A stretch of DNA of 64,000 nucleotides from Ensifer adhaerens (GCF_002940685.1 NZ_PNFP01000019.1:62001-126000); one strand, 5' to 3'. Counted from the stretch's first letter, positions 1 through 10,911 are shown. Notes: generated by a model from the sequence alone, not told the origin. Made by a program: numbers and translations.

Positions 1-3000
1 CTCGATCCGGTTCTTCTCGGCGGCCGCATCGCTCGTGACCAGTCCGCCTTTCAGCGACGTGGTGCCCTCGACGTCAATGTCGAAGCCGCCGGTGCCGGCG
101 TGGATGCCGGATTGCTCGTTGACGACGGCAACGTCGCCGCTTGCCTTCTGCTTCGATCCCGAAGCCTCGAAACCGGTGCTGGTGACGGTGATACCGCCCG
201 ACGTCTGCTTCACCTTGGCCGTGGTGGTATCGACCTGGCTCTCGATCTTCAGGTCACCGCCGACGTCGGCCGTCACCGACCTGCCGGTCACGGTCGCGCC
301 CTTGAGGCTGGTGTCGGTGCCGGATTTCAGCGTGACGTCGCCTGTGCCCGTCACATGGCTGTTGACATGCGCGGTGGCGTTGTCGTTGGACGAGCCCTTG
401 TTGCCGCCCGCAAAGGCCATCAGGCCCAAGTTGTCGCTGACACCGGCCGGACCGATGCCGATGCTTCCGCCGATGCCGACGCCGGCGCTGACGCCCGAGT
501 TCTTTTGCGACGAACTGCTGGTTGCGACGGCGCTCTCAAGGTTGATGTCCTTGCCCGCCTTGAGGGTGATGTCGCCGGCGGTCTCGCTGCCGGATAGGTT
601 CGGCAGTCCAAGCGCATCGCGCCCGGCAACAATCTGCGCCCCCGTGCCGTTGATGTCGCCCGACACTGCATCGATGACGACAGACTGCCCTGCCCGCACC
701 GCGGAGACGACCGGAACAGAACTCTCGGCCTTGCTCGAATTCTTCGAGTAACTGAAGCCGGCGGTCAGGGACGCGGAGAGCCCAACCTCGCCGGTCTTCG
801 ATATCTCCGACAGATCCTTCAAGGCCTTATAGGCCTGCAGTCCTGCAAAGGCGGCGTTGGCGACCGAATAGGTGCCACTACCCGAAGCCACCTGCTCCGC
901 GGCTTCGCCGACGCTCTGACCGGCGCTGACCAGGCTGCTCGACACCGACAACGTCACGCCGGCAAAGAGCTGTTCGTGTACCTCCTCGAAGTTCGACCGG
1001 TCCTGAGCCGAAAGCAGGTTGACGTCGCGCTGAGCGGTGATCGCCACATCGCGTTCGGCCTCGACTTTCGCCGCCTGCAGGTTGGCGTCGCGGCCGGCGT
1101 TGATAGTCACGTCCCGGCCGGCGGCCAATTGCGAGCGCGAATTGGTCTCTGCGCTCTGGCGGACTTCGTCCTTCTTCGAGCCATAGCCGATGCCGATCGA
1201 AGCGCCGCCATTGCCGGAGGAATAGGCGATGCCGAAGCCGGATCGCTTTTCCTTCTCCTCGGATGAGGAGCTTTCAGCACCCGGCGTGATGTTGACGTCG
1301 CGGGCGGCCTCCAGCCGGATGTCACGCTCGGCCTCGATGGCCGAGCCGATCACGGCGACGTCACCTTCACGCGCCTTGACGGTCACGTCCTCGCCGGCGG
1401 TGATTGCCGACCCGACATTTTCGGTCGCGGTCTTCCGGCTGTCCTTCTGCTCCTTGCCCCAGAGCGATATGAAGCCGTCGCCCGAACCGGCAAAGAGGCC
1501 GGACTTCTTCTTCTGTTCGGCGTCGGCGTGTTTTTCCTCCGCGCCGATGATTGCGACATTGTCGCCCTCGATCGACACGGACTGGCCGGCATCGATGTTC
1601 GAGCCGGCGATCGCGACATCGTCGCCGGCGTTCAGCGTGACATTGCCGGATGCGCCGAGCTCAGAGGCGACTGTCGTTTCGTGTTGGCGGTCTTCCGAGG
1701 CGCTGGTCTTCGACAGGAAGCCCTTGCGCTCCGACTGCGCGTGTTTTTCGTAAGTGTCCTTGCCTGACGTGACGACCAGGTCGCCGCCGGCCGAGACGGT
1801 GAGGTCGGCCTTTCGGTCTTTGGTGCCGGCTTCGAGCGTCGTAGCGGAGACCAGCGTGTCGCCGCCGGAACGGGTGGACACCCCTCCTCCGCCGGAAACG
1901 GACGAACGGACCGAGGTTTGCGCGGCTTCATGGCTCTTCGTCTTGTCGCCGCCGCCGTCCCAGACGTAGTCTCCCGTCTCGCTGTTGCGCGCTTCGGCGA
2001 TCGTCAGGTCGCCTTCGGCCTTGAGGGTGACACGCTCCTTCGCCTCCAGCTTGCTGCCGACGATATTGAGATCGTGATCGCCGGTTCCCTCACCGGCATT
2101 GGCCGTGATCGAGCCCGCCGCCTTGATTTCGGACGACTGGTGCCGTTCGGTCGAAACCTGGCTCTTGCCAAACCGTTCCGACGTCGTCTCCTGGGCTGCG
2201 GTGATGTTGATGTCATCGGCCGCCTTGAGGGTGACGTCGGCACCGCTGCGGATCGACGAGCCGGAGATGAGGATGTCGCTGCCGGCATTGACGGTCGTCG
2301 AGCCGCCGGAGACGAGCTGCCCGTCCTGCTGGCGTTTCACGATCACCGTCTTGTAGCCGTCATCGGTCTTGCCGGTGACATCGGTACTGACGACGTTGAC
2401 CGACCCTTGCGAGGTGATCGTGAGGTCCTTGCCGGCTTTCGTGCCGCTGCCGATGATCGAGACGTCGCTGTTGCCGGCAATCGTCAGGTTGCCGCCGGCC
2501 TTGATCGCGCTGCCGGTCGCATTTTGCGAGCCCGCATTGTCGACCTTCAGGGCATCGAGAGTGATGGTACCCGCCGAAAGCGCGACGTTGCCGGCCGCGT
2601 CGATGGTCGCGCCCTGCAGCTTCAGGCCGTCATTGGCAAGAAGCGTCGCATTTCCGCCGGCAACGATCGCGGCATTCGGATTGACGACATTCATGCCGCC
2701 GATGTCGAGCGATTGCGCGGTAAAGGTGAGGTCGCCTGTCGAGGCCAGCTGAACGTTGCCGCCAGCTTTGAAGCTGCCGCCATCAACCTTGATGTCGGTT
2801 GCCTTGATCGAAAGATCGGTTCTGGCGGCAATGGCGCCGGAATTGTCGAGCCTGCCGACATCCATCGTGACGGAGCCGCCGGCGATGAGCGCGCCACTCG
2901 CCGTCAGCTTCGCCTTGTCGGCATTGGCGAGATAGACGACCGGGGCGAGAACTTCGACGCCCTGAACGACCTGCTTCTCGTAGAGCACGATCGACTGGGT

Positions 3001-6000
3001 GAGCCGCGCGATCTGTTCGGGCGAAAGCCGCTCGCCGATCGAAAGCTTGTTCTCCTTGACGTAGGCGATGCCGTTGTCGAGCAACAGCTTCATTTCCTCG
3101 ATCGCATCCTTGGCGGGGTCGAAAGTGCCGCCGAGACCAAGACCCGTCTGCTGCCGGATCTGCCGATCGATCAGCTGGTTCTCGAAATAGGCGTCGCCGA
3201 GGAACGGCACGCGCGTGTCGGGCTGATAGCCGACGCGGTCGAGGTAATAGCCCGAGCCGTAGAACTTGCCGACGTCAAGGAATGCAGCCCGCGTTTCGAA
3301 CAGGAAGACCTGGCCGGGGATCGTTCCGCCGAAGCCTCCGGACTCCGGCTTGGCAAGGCTTGCGAGCCGGTCGACATCGACCTGGGGCGCCTCCTTGAGG
3401 TTGCCGGAAAGGGCGTCTGCGACGGGCGCCGTCGCGCCTGGCGTGTTGGACTGAACCGCGGCGACAACCGTGGCGCCGGTAGTGGCGGCCGGACCGCCCC
3501 CGGAAACCTTGCCCCCGTCCGCCGACAAGCCGGAAGCGGCGGAGACTGAACTTCCGCTGGCCGACAGCGCCGGCCCCATGGCAACCGTCGTGCGTTCTCC
3601 CGCAAACGTCGTGGTCGGCGCCGCGAGCTCGCTGCCCGCTGTCAGCCCGGCGCCTTGCGCGACGCCGAGCAGCGCGGCGTTCGGCGTGAACAGCGCACCG
3701 CCGGCCGTCAGGCCGGCGAGCGCGGCGAGCGGATCGCCGGATTTCGTCGTCGGTGCCAGCTTCGCCGATCCCGCGACAGAGCGGTCCGCAGCGGTGTTGC
3801 TAAATGTGGCAAAACCGCTGATGTCGAGATGCCCGCCCGCCTTGACCGTTCCCGCTTCGACACCGGTCGTCTCCACTTTTGAGATGATAGAGGTGCCGGC
3901 GGCGATATCACGGGACGGATCGCGATTTCCCTGCGCATCATAGGCCTCGCAGGCACCACGCGCGTTGCATGTCGTCTGCACAGTACGATTGAGCGCCAGC
4001 CCCTCGTTGCTGAAGGCCGAGCCCCTGAGTGTCGCATTGCCGTCCGCTTCGATCGCGCTGTAGGAATTCGTCAGATTTGTTGCCGTGACATCGAGGTTAC
4101 GGCCTGCCCGGATCATTGCTTGTGGGCCGCCGGCATCAGCGATCCGATCCTCATGGATCGTCTGGCTGATGTTGGCGTCAAAGTCCCAGCTATAGGTTGT
4201 GCTGCTGTCGGCGCCGGGGTTGACATATTGCACGATGAAGTGGCGCGACGGGTTGTCCGAACCGTAGATCGGCACCCCGTTCGCATCCCTGGGAACACGG
4301 TCGCGAATCCAGCGGCTGATCTCTCCCACCCATTTCGGTCCGTTTCCGGATATCCAGGTCCAGGCCCGGTAGGACCCGCCATCGGCCGTCTTGGCCTGGC
4401 TCCACAACTGCGGTTCGTAATCCGCCCAGAACTGAGGACCGATGCCGGGATAGAGCTCACGGCCATCGGAGCTGCGGCCGAAGAGAAACGCGTAGGGTTT
4501 GCCGGCGACATCAGGATTGAGCTCGAAGCCGGTCTTGACGTCCGATGCGACTACGACGTCCCGGGTAAAGGTCGGATTGGCGATGCGCCTGTTGACGAGA
4601 CGATCGGTCCTGATCGAAACGTCGGATGCGGCCTGGATCAGGCCGGAAATGTTGGTGAGGCTCGCGCCGTTGCGGTCGGCTGTAGCACCGGCAATCGTGA
4701 GATCGCCGCCGGCCATGATCGCGCCGCGGTCGTTGAGGATGTCACCGCCGACAAGAAGATTGATGTCGTTGCCGGCGTAGATCAGGCCGGTCGGCCCGTT
4801 GCTCAGATTGCCGGCCGAGACCGAAAGATCGCGTCCCGCGGCGATTTGCCCGGCATTGTCCAGCCGGGCAAGCGTCAACGCGATGTCGCGCTCGGCAAGC
4901 AGGATCGTCGCTGCATTCTGGTCGATGCCCGAGGCCACGATCTTCACGTCGCCGGAACCACCCGACCGGCGAACCGCGTTGATCGACGCGCCGGAGAAGT
5001 CTGCCCTGCCGACCAGCCTGAGGTCGAGGCCACCGAACGTATAGGAGCTGCCCGCAAAGCTGGCATTGTCCGCGGTGATGGCGAGCGTGCCCCCGGTCGC
5101 GATGCGTCCGCGATTGCCACTGAGATCGACGCTGCGGGCAACGAGCGTCATGTCGCCGGCGGATCGGGTTGTGCGATCCAAGCTGATCGAACCATTGGCA
5201 CTTGCGAGGCGCGCGGAGTTGAAACTCTGGAGGCTGCCGTAGGAAACGTTCCGGTTTGCCGAAACATCCATCTGCCCTGCGCTGACGAGGCTCGACGCCG
5301 CCACATCGGCAGAGGAAGCCGCAAGGGTCAGCTTGCCTTGCCCCTTCAGCGCAAGCGTCCCGTTCGAAGAGGCCTCGGTGGCGGCAAAATCGACGCCGGA
5401 GACCAGCGTATCGACGGTGACGGCATCGGCCCGCAGGGAAATGTCGGAACCGGCAAGTGTCTGGCCGGTCAATCGGATGCTGCCGTTGGCGTCGACCGTC
5501 AGGTTGCGACGGCTTGTCGCCTGGGCCGAAACACTGTTTGCGGCTGAGACGGTCAAATCGCCTGATGACAGCAAGGTTCCCGCCGTCACGTTGCCCGCGG
5601 TCGCCGCAAGCGTCAGGGTGCCATCGGCGCCAAGCACGATGTTGCCGGACGGCGAACGCTTCGTCGCCGCAAAGTCGACGCCGGAGACGATTGCGCCGGC
5701 GCTGATGCTACCGCCGCGAATGTTCACGGCATTTCGACCGAGCAGCGAACCGCCGATGACGGTGGATCCGTCGATCGACACGGCGCCATGGGCCGTCACG
5801 CTGTTGGCAGCAAAGGTGGCGGAACTGCTGGTAAAGTTGCCGGCCGTCAGGATCGAGCCGGTTTCGACCGGCCCCGCGATCGCGTTGATCGTCAGGTTAC
5901 CCCGATTGGAAAGCGCGATCGCGCCGTTGCCGGTTTCGGTTGCCGCAAAGTCGACGCCGGCGGCAATCGCGGTTGCCTTCACCCGGTTGCCGGTTATCGC

Positions 6001-9000
6001 AACATCCCGGCCGCCGAGAATTTGGCTGCTCTCGAGGTCGCCGGCAAGGCGGATGTCATTGCGACCGGTGATGTTCGCGACAGCCACCTTCGACGCGGTT
6101 GCGACCAGGTCACCGGCCGACAACAGCGAGCCGGATGTCAGATTGCCGGAGGTCGCAACCAAGGTCAGCGCACCGCCGGCGCCGAGGACGATGTTGCCCG
6201 CGGCCGAACGTTTCGTTGCGTCGAAATCGACGCCGGCAACGATCGCGCCGGCGCTGATGCTGCCGCCACGCACCGTGATGCCGTTTCGAGCAAGCAGCGA
6301 ACCATCGATGGCGGTCGATCCTTCGATCGATACGGCGCCATGTGTCGTCACGCTCTTGGCTGAGAAGGTGGCTGAGTTGCTCGTAAAGTTGCCAGCCGTC
6401 AGGATCGAGCCCGTTTCGACCGGCCCAGCGACCGCGTTGATCGTCAGATTGCCCCGGTCCGAAAGCGCGATCGCGCCGCTGCCGGCTTCGGTTGCCGCAA
6501 AGTCGACACCGGCAGCAATCGCGGTTGCCTTCACGCGGCCGCCGTTTATCGCGATATCGCGTGCCCCGAGGATCTGGCTCGCTTCGGTCTCCCCGGTCAG
6601 ACGGATGTCCTTGCGCCCGGTAATGTTCGTGACCGCGATCTTTGATGCGGTCGCGGCGAGATCGCCGGCCGACAGCAGCGAACCGGATGTCACATTGCCG
6701 GAGGTCGCAACGAGGGTCAGCGCACCATCGGCGCCCAGCACGATGTTGCCGGAGGCCGAACGCCTGGTCGCGGCAAAGTCGACACCGGAGACGATCGCAC
6801 CGGCACGGATGCTGCCGCCCCTGATCGTCACGTTGCCCTGGCTGAGCAAGGAGCCGTCAATCGCCGCGGATCCTTCGATCGACACGGCGCCGTTCGCGGT
6901 CACGCTCCGGGCGGCAAAGCTATCGGATTTGCTGTCCAGCGACCCAGCAGTCAGCACGGTGCCGGCGTCGACGCTTCCCGAGGCCGCCTGGATCGCCAGA
7001 TTACCGCGCCCGGCAAGCGCGATCGCGCCCGTTCCGGTCGCTGCGAAGTCGACCCCGGCCGCGATCGAGCCTGCCTTGACCTTCGAACCGGCAATCGTGA
7101 TATCGCGACCGCCGAGGACCTGGCCGGCCTCGGTCTCGCCGCTCAAGCGGATGTCCTTGCGCCCGGTGATGTTGCTGGCGGCGATTTTCGATGCCGAGAC
7201 GTCGAGGTCGCCGGCCGACAGCAACATGCCCGTCGTCACATCCCCCGAAAGCGCCGTCAGCGTCAGCGCCCCGTCGCTCGCAAGGATGATGTTTCCTGAG
7301 CCTGAACGCTTGATCGCTGCGAAGTCGACACCGGAGACGATCGCGCCTGCGCGAATGCTGTCGCCGCGGATCGCGACGTTGCCCTGACCAAGCAGCGAGC
7401 CGTCGATAGCCGTCGTACCGTCGATCGAGACCGCGCCGTGTGCCGTAACGCTTCTGGCGGTGAAGGTTTTCGACCGGCTGTCCAACGCGCCCGCGTTGAG
7501 CACGGTGCCAGCATCGACATTGCCGGAAGTCGCGTCGATTGTCAGATTGCCGCGGTCAGAAAGCGCGATCGATCCGTTTCCAGCCTCGGTCGCCGCAAAG
7601 TCGACACCCGAAGCGATCGACGTTGCCTTCAGGCCGCCGCCGATCACGATATCGCGGCCGCCAAGGATCTGCCTGGCCTCGGTCTCGCCAGTCAGGCGGA
7701 TGTCCCTGCGGCCGGTGATGTTCGAGGCAACGATCTTCCCAGCCGTTGCTGAGAGGTCGCCTGCCGACAACAGAGTTCCGGCCGTCACCTGGCCGGAGGT
7801 CGCATTAAGCGTCAGCGTTCCCTCGGGCCCGAGCACGATGTTGCCCGAAGCGGACCGTTTCGTAGCAGTGAAGTCGACGCCGGAGGCGATCGCCCCGGCG
7901 CGGATGCTACGGCCATGGATTGTCACATTGCCCTGAGCGAGAAGCGATCCGTCGATCGCAGTGGAGCCGTTAATCGCGACCGCGCCGTGGGCAGTGATGC
8001 TTTTGGCTGTGAGGGTGTCGGAACGGCTGGTAAAGTCGCCCGCGGTCAGGACCGCGCCGACCTCGACACTGCCTGATGCCGCATCGATCGTCAGGTTGCC
8101 GCGATCCGAGAGGGCAATCGCCCCGCCGCCGGCATCCGTCGCGGCGAAATCCACGCCGGATGCGACAGTCCCGGCCTTGATGGTGTTGCCCGAAACGGCA
8201 ACGTTGCCCGACGCCAGCATCTCCTTGGCGACGTCGGCATTGCCAGACAGTTCGATGTTGCCATGGACCTTCACGGTTCCAGCGACGAGCCCGCCGACGG
8301 TTGCGGAGAGGTCTGCTGCCGACATGAGGGTGGTGGCTTTGACCGTGCCCGAAGCGGCGTTGATGATGATCCCGCCGTCACCGGCAAGCATTGCCTTGCC
8401 ACCGGCAGCATCGGTGCGATCAAAATCAAGACCCGCGATCAAGGTCTCGAACGTGAAGTTTCCGCCTGAGATCCCGAGATTTTTGCCGGCGAACAACTGC
8501 CCGACCGTTGCGTTACCGCTGGTGACATCGACATTGCTGCGCCCCGCAATGGTGCGGGCCTCAAGCTGCGCCGCATCGACCGTCAACTGGCCGGTGCTTT
8601 CGAGCACATCGGCCTTGATGGATCCGTCGCGCGCGACGAGAGAAAGGTCAGCTAGCTTCGACGCACTGCCCGCCGCAATGGACGTGGCCGCAATCGATCG
8701 GCCATCGATATGCACGCGGCCAGCGCCGGAGATCCTGCCGCTGACGGCCACGTCGCCGCTCAGATCAACATTGCCGCGGCTGCTCAGGTCCTTTGCGGCA
8801 ATCTGACCGGCCGTCGCCTTGAGCGTGCCGGCGGCGAGCATGGTCCCGCCACGAACTTCGCCAGACGCCGCGTTGATGGTGATGTTGCCCCGATCCGTCA
8901 GTGCGATGCGTCCGCCAGCCGTGGTGCCGGCGAAGTCCACGCCGGACACCAGTGTGTCGACCGCGATACGCTTCCCGGAGACGACGATGTCGTTTCCTCC

Positions 9001-10911
9001 GAGTATCTGGCCGCCAACGGTCACGTTGCCCTTGATGTCGATCGCACCGCGTGCGGAGATGCCTTGCGAGGAAAGCTCCCCGGCTGTGACAATCAACTGC
9101 CCTGCGCTCGCAAGGGCGCGAACGTTGACGTTTCCGGTGTCAGCAAGAAGACTGAGAATGCCGCTCGCGCCGTGGGACAATCCGGCACCGGGCTGCGTGC
9201 TGGCCGCGAAATCGACGCCGGAGGCAATCGTGTCAGCGACGATCGTGCGCCCGTCGATAAGGACATCGCCGGCTCCGAGGATCTGGCCGCGGGCATCGAC
9301 GTCTCCCACGATCCTGACGGCGCCATGTCCGCGGACCTCGCCGAGCTTGAGGGAATTGGCCGTGGCGTCGAGGTGACCGGCTGCGAGAAGGCTCGCAGAC
9401 TCGATCGTCTCATTCGCCGAAAATGTCAGGTTGCCCGCTCCGCCGAGAACGGTTTTTCCGGCTCTGCTGGCGGTGAGGTCGATGCCGCTGACAACGGCGC
9501 TGGACCGAATGCTGCGCGCCGCCGCGCTGATATTGCCCTGGGCAAGCAACTCGCCGCTGATGCCGATATCAAGGCCGGCGTCGAGCGTAAGATTGCGGAA
9601 GCTGACGAGCGATCCTGCCGAAAGGGCGCCGGATGCCGCCGACACGGTGATGTCTCCGCCAGCCTTGGCCGAGCCGCGCACCTTGACGTCGCCGGCGTCG
9701 CTGCGAACCGACACCGAATCCCCGGCATCGAGGTTATCGACCGAAATACCGCCCGACGAATTCAGCATGATGGAGCCGAGCGCGCTTGTGTCGCCGGCGA
9801 CACTGAGGAGGCCGAGGCCGCTTGCAAGCTCGATATCGCTGTCGGCCGCGACCGACTGCAGCGTGATGCCGCGATCTGCCTTGGCGACCACGCGCTTCTT
9901 CGACGTGACCTTGCCGGCCTCGATCTTCGCCTTGGAATTGAGCTTCACGCCATCGGCGCCCGACGCGTTGCCGATCGAAATCTTGCCATCAGCGGAAAGC
10001 GACAACTCGCCGACATTGGCGGCCATGTTGCCGCGCATGCGGACCCCTGCGCCCTTTTCGGTAACGACAATCTTGATCCGGTCCGCCTGCATGGCACCAA
10101 GCGCCGAGCCATCGATGGCAAATTCGGGCGTGCCGGTCGTTGCCTCCAGCGGGGTTATGTCGCCCGAGGCATAACCGACCTTGTTGCGCCCGGCCGTAAT
10201 CCTCAGATCCCTGGCATGAACCGGGCCATCGATCCTGACGGATCGTGAGACGATGTCGAAGAGATCGACCGCGCCCTGGCCTGCGGCAAAGTTGCCGCCC
10301 TTTGTTCCGATGGTAACGTCGCCGTCCCTAACCGTAACGCCGTTCAACCGCCCGTCGGCGCCGATATCGGGCGTTCCCGTCGTCAAGGTCGTCCGGGGCG
10401 TGTTGATGAAGCCGCAGCCATCGCAGGTAATCCCGTTCGGATTTGCGATGATGACGTCGGCCCTTCCGCCAAAGACCTCGGTCGGACCAAGCAACTGGCT
10501 GCGGCTGCCGCTTGTCACCTCATTGAGGATAACGGTGGCGGGACCGCTCTGCCTGAGATTGGCGTTTCCCGGCGTCACGCCCCCGAGCAGCGACGTGCCA
10601 ACCTCGCCATTGTAGTTGTTGAGGATGAGGCCGGGTTGGCCGACATTGAAGCGGTCGTATTTGTTGTGGGAGAGCCCTTGGGCGTTCGGCGTCACGATAT
10701 CGACCAGTGGCACGCCGTTGGGTGCCGCACCGATGCCGGGCTGATTGGAACCCGGTGCCGCAGCACTCGCAGACACCGATTGGGCATTGACGAGCACCGG
10801 CTGCATGAACAGAACGGCACTGAGCAGGATCGAGACGCAGCGTTTCAAGAACGAGCCTGCCCACGGACGCCGTTGGGGACCGATCTCAATATGCGCAATC
10901 ATCTTATCCAT
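1..10911 (-). CDS. TpsA-type filamentous haemagglutinin / CdiA-like exoprotein (3' end outside window)
   Basis: Large surface or secreted beta-helix protein exported by a two-partner (type Vb) system; family members act as adhesins or as contact-dependent inhibition toxins. The frame is open from the ATG at 10911 to base 1, at least 3637 codons with no stop. An AGG lies 7 bases before the ATG, and a second in-frame ATG is at 10902. Residues 1-43 form a long signal peptide (RRPWAGSFLKR, hydrophobic core, then VNAQ). The TPS secretion domain follows, with NPNGITCDGCGFIN near residues 155-168. Residues of about 470-1840 are repetitive. A conserved CdiA/FHA-type segment containing GYYLDRVGYQPD lies near residue 2550. 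The left-most codons read KGGLVTSDAAAEKNRIE, typical of the region before the variable C-terminus. Whether a toxin or an immunity gene follows cannot be seen. The matching transporter gene is tpsB at 11624-13345. Confidence 0.93.
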   Translation of the reverse strand, partial: MDKMIAHIEIGPQRRPWAGSFLKRCVSILLSAVLFMQPVLVNAQSVSASAAAPGSNQPGIGAAPNGVPLVDIVTPNAQGLSHNKYDRFNVGQPGLILNNYNGEVGTSLLGGVTPGNANLRQSGPATVILNEVTSGSRSQLLGPTEVFGGRADVIIANPNGITCDGCGFINTPRTTLTTGTPDIGADGRLNGVTVRDGDVTIGTKGGNFAAGQGAVDLFDIVSRSVRIDGPVHARDLRITAGRNKVGYASGDITPLEATTGTPEFAIDGSALGAMQADRIKIVVTEKGAGVRMRGNMAANVGELSLSADGKISIGNASGADGVKLNSKAKIEAGKVTSKKRVVAKADRGITLQSVAADSDIELASGLGLLSVAGDTSALGSIMLNSSGGISVDNLDAGDSVSVRSDAGDVKVRGSAKAGGDITVSAASGALSAGSLVSFRNLTLDAGLDIGISGELLAQGNISAAARSIRSSAVVSGIDLTASRAGKTVLGGAGNLTFSANETIESASLLAAGHLDATANSLKLGEVRGHGAVRIVGDVDARGQILGAGDVLIDGRTIVADTIASGVDFAASTQPGAGLSHGASGILSLLADTGNVNVRALASAGQLIVTAGELSSQGISARGAIDIKGNVTVGGQILGGNDIVVSGKRIAVDTLVSGVDFAGTTAGGRIALTDRGNITINAASGEVRGGTMLAAGTLKATAGQIAAKDLSSRGNVDLSGDVAVSGRISGAGRVHIDGRSIAATSIAAGSASKLADLSLVARDGSIKADVLESTGQLTVDAAQLEARTIAGRSNVDVTSGNATVGQLFAGKNLGISGGNFTFETLIAGLDFDRTDAAGGKAMLAGDGGIIINAASGTVKATTLMSAADLSATVGGLVAGTVKVHGNIELSGNADVAKEMLASGNVAVSGNTIKAGTVASGVDFAATDAGGGAIALSDRGNLTIDAASGSVEVGAVLTAGDFTSRSDTLTAKSITAHGAVAINGSTAIDGSLLAQGNVTIHGRSIRAGAIASGVDFTATKRSASGNIVLGPEGTLTLNATSGQVTAGTLLSAGDLSATAGKIVASNITGRRDIRLTGETEARQILGGRDIVIGGGLKATSIASGVDFAATEAGNGSIALSDRGNLTIDATSGNVDAGTVLNAGALDSRSKTFTARSVTAHGAVSIDGTTAIDGSLLGQGNVAIRGDSIRAGAIVSGVDFAAIKRSGSGNIILASDGALTLTALSGDVTTGMLLSAGDLDVSASKIAASNITGRKDIRLSGETEAGQVLGGRDITIAGSKVKAGSIAAGVDFAATGTGAIALAGRGNLAIQAASGSVDAGTVLTAGSLDSKSDSFAARSVTANGAVSIEGSAAIDGSLLSQGNVTIRGGSIRAGAIVSGVDFAATRRSASGNIVLGADGALTLVATSGNVTSGSLLSAGDLAATASKIAVTNITGRKDIRLTGETEASQILGARDIAINGGRVKATAIAAGVDFAATEAGSGAIALSDRGNLTINAVAGPVETGSILTAGNFTSNSATFSAKSVTTHGAVSIEGSTAIDGSLLARNGITVRGGSISAGAIVAGVDFDATKRSAAGNIVLGAGGALTLVATSGNLTSGSLLSAGDLVATASKVAVANITGRNDIRLAGDLESSQILGGRDVAITGNRVKATAIAAGVDFAATETGNGAIALSNRGNLTINAIAGPVETGSILTAGNFTSSSATFAANSVTAHGAVSIDGSTVIGGSLLGRNAVNIRGGSISAGAIVSGVDFAATKRSPSGNIVLGADGTLTLAATAGNVTAGTLLSSGDLTVSAANSVSAQATSRRNLTVDANGSIRLTGQTLAGSDISLRADAVTVDTLVSGVDFAATEASSNGTLALKGQGKLTLAASSADVAASSLVSAGQMDVSANRNVSYGSLQSFNSARLASANGSISLDRTTRSAGDMTLVARSVDLSGNRGRIATGGTLAITADNASFAGSSYTFGGLDLRLVGRADFSGASINAVRRSGGSGDVKIVASGIDQNAATILLAERDIALTLARLDNAGQIAAGRDLSVSAGNLSNGPTGLIYAGNDINLLVGGDILNDRGAIMAGGDLTIAGATADRNGASLTNISGLIQAASDVSIRTDRLVNRRIANPTFTRDVVVASDVKTGFELNPDVAGKPYAFLFGRSSDGRELYPGIGPQFWADYEPQLWSQAKTADGGSYRAWTWISGNGPKWVGEISRWIRDRVPRDANGVPIYGSDNPSRHFIVQYVNPGADSSTTYSWDFDANISQTIHEDRIADAGGPQAMIRAGRNLDVTATNLTNSYSAIEADGNATLRGSAFSNEGLALNRTVQTTCNARGACEAYDAQGNRDPSRDIAAGTSIISKVETTGVEAGTVKAGGHLDISGFATFSNTAADRSVAGSAKLAPTTKSGDPLAALAGLTAGGALFTPNAALLGVAQGAGLTAGSELAAPTTTFAGERTTVAMGPALSASGSSVSAASGLSADGGKVSGGGPAATTGATVVAAVQSNTPGATAPVADALSGNLKEAPQVDVDRLASLAKPESGGFGGTIPGQVFLFETRAAFLDVGKFYGSGYYLDRVGYQPDTRVPFLGDAYFENQLIDRQIRQQTGLGLGGTFDPAKDAIEEMKLLLDNGIAYVKENKLSIGERLSPEQIARLTQSIVLYEKQVVQGVEVLAPVVYLANADKAKLTASGALIAGGSVTMDVGRLDNSGAIAARTDLSIKATDIKVDGGSFKAGGNVQLASTGDLTFTAQSLDIGGMNVVNPNAAIVAGGNATLLANDGLKLQGATIDAAGNVALSAGTITLDALKVDNAGSQNATGSAIKAGGNLTIAGNSDVSIIGSGTKAGKDLTITSQGSVNVVSTDVTGKTDDGYKTVIVKRQQDGQLVSGGSTTVNAGSDILISGSSIRSGADVTLKAADDINITAAQETTSERFGKSQVSTERHQSSEIKAAGSITANAGEGTGDHDLNIVGSKLEAKERVTLKAEGDLTIAEARNSETGDYVWDGGGDKTKSHEAAQTSVRSSVSGGGGVSTRSGGDTLVSATTLEAGTKDRKADLTVSAGGDLVVTSGKDTYEKHAQSERKGFLSKTSASEDRQHETTVASELGASGNVTLNAGDDVAIAGSNIDAGQSVSIEGDNVAIIGAEEKHADAEQKKKSGLFAGSGDGFISLWGKEQKDSRKTATENVGSAITAGEDVTVKAREGDVAVIGSAIEAERDIRLEAARDVNITPGAESSSSEEKEKRSGFGIAYSSGNGGASIGIGYGSKKDEVRQSAETNSRSQLAAGRDVTINAGRDANLQAAKVEAERDVAITAQRDVNLLSAQDRSNFEEVHEQLFAGVTLSVSSSLVSAGQSVGEAAEQVASGSGTYSVANAAFAGLQAYKALKDLSEISKTGEVGLSASLTAGFSYSKNSSKAESSVPVVSAVRAGQSVVIDAVSGDINGTGAQIVAGRDALGLPNLSGSETAGDITLKAGKDINLESAVATSSSSQKNSGVSAGVGIGGSIGIGPAGVSDNLGLMAFAGGNKGSSNDNATAHVNSHVTGTGDVTLKSGTDTSLKGATVTGRSVTADVGGDLKIESQVDTTTAKVKQTSGGITVTSTGFEASGSKQKASGDVAVVNEQSGIHAGTGGFDIDVEGTTSLKGGLVTSDAAAEKNRIE
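5380..9490 (-). repeat. Tandem ~275-bp (about 92-residue) repeats inside tpsA
   Basis: A segment encoding SGVDFAAT or a close variant recurs with anchors near 5390, 5671, 5948, 6223, 6498, 6775, 7045, 7321, 7597, 7870 and 8147, then less regularly near 8395, 8933, 9207 and 9475. The spacing is about 270-280 bp. Alternate units resemble each other more closely, giving a higher-order period near 550 bp between about 5.6 and 8.1 kb. The units are similar but not identical, so the array is old enough to have diverged. Repeats of this kind build the beta-helix shaft of FHA-like proteins. They also explain the long antisense open frames in this interval. Confidence 0.85.

Noticed and set aside
1918-10248. 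Very long plus-strand open frames, such as 1918-3549, 4120-5547, 5333-7387 and 8710-10248
   Set aside because: They lie antisense to the tpsA frame, which is open without interruption and has clear protein motifs. High GC and the repeats leave the opposite strand open. Their translations show only repetitive Pro/Ser/Thr or Arg/Asp-rich sequence.
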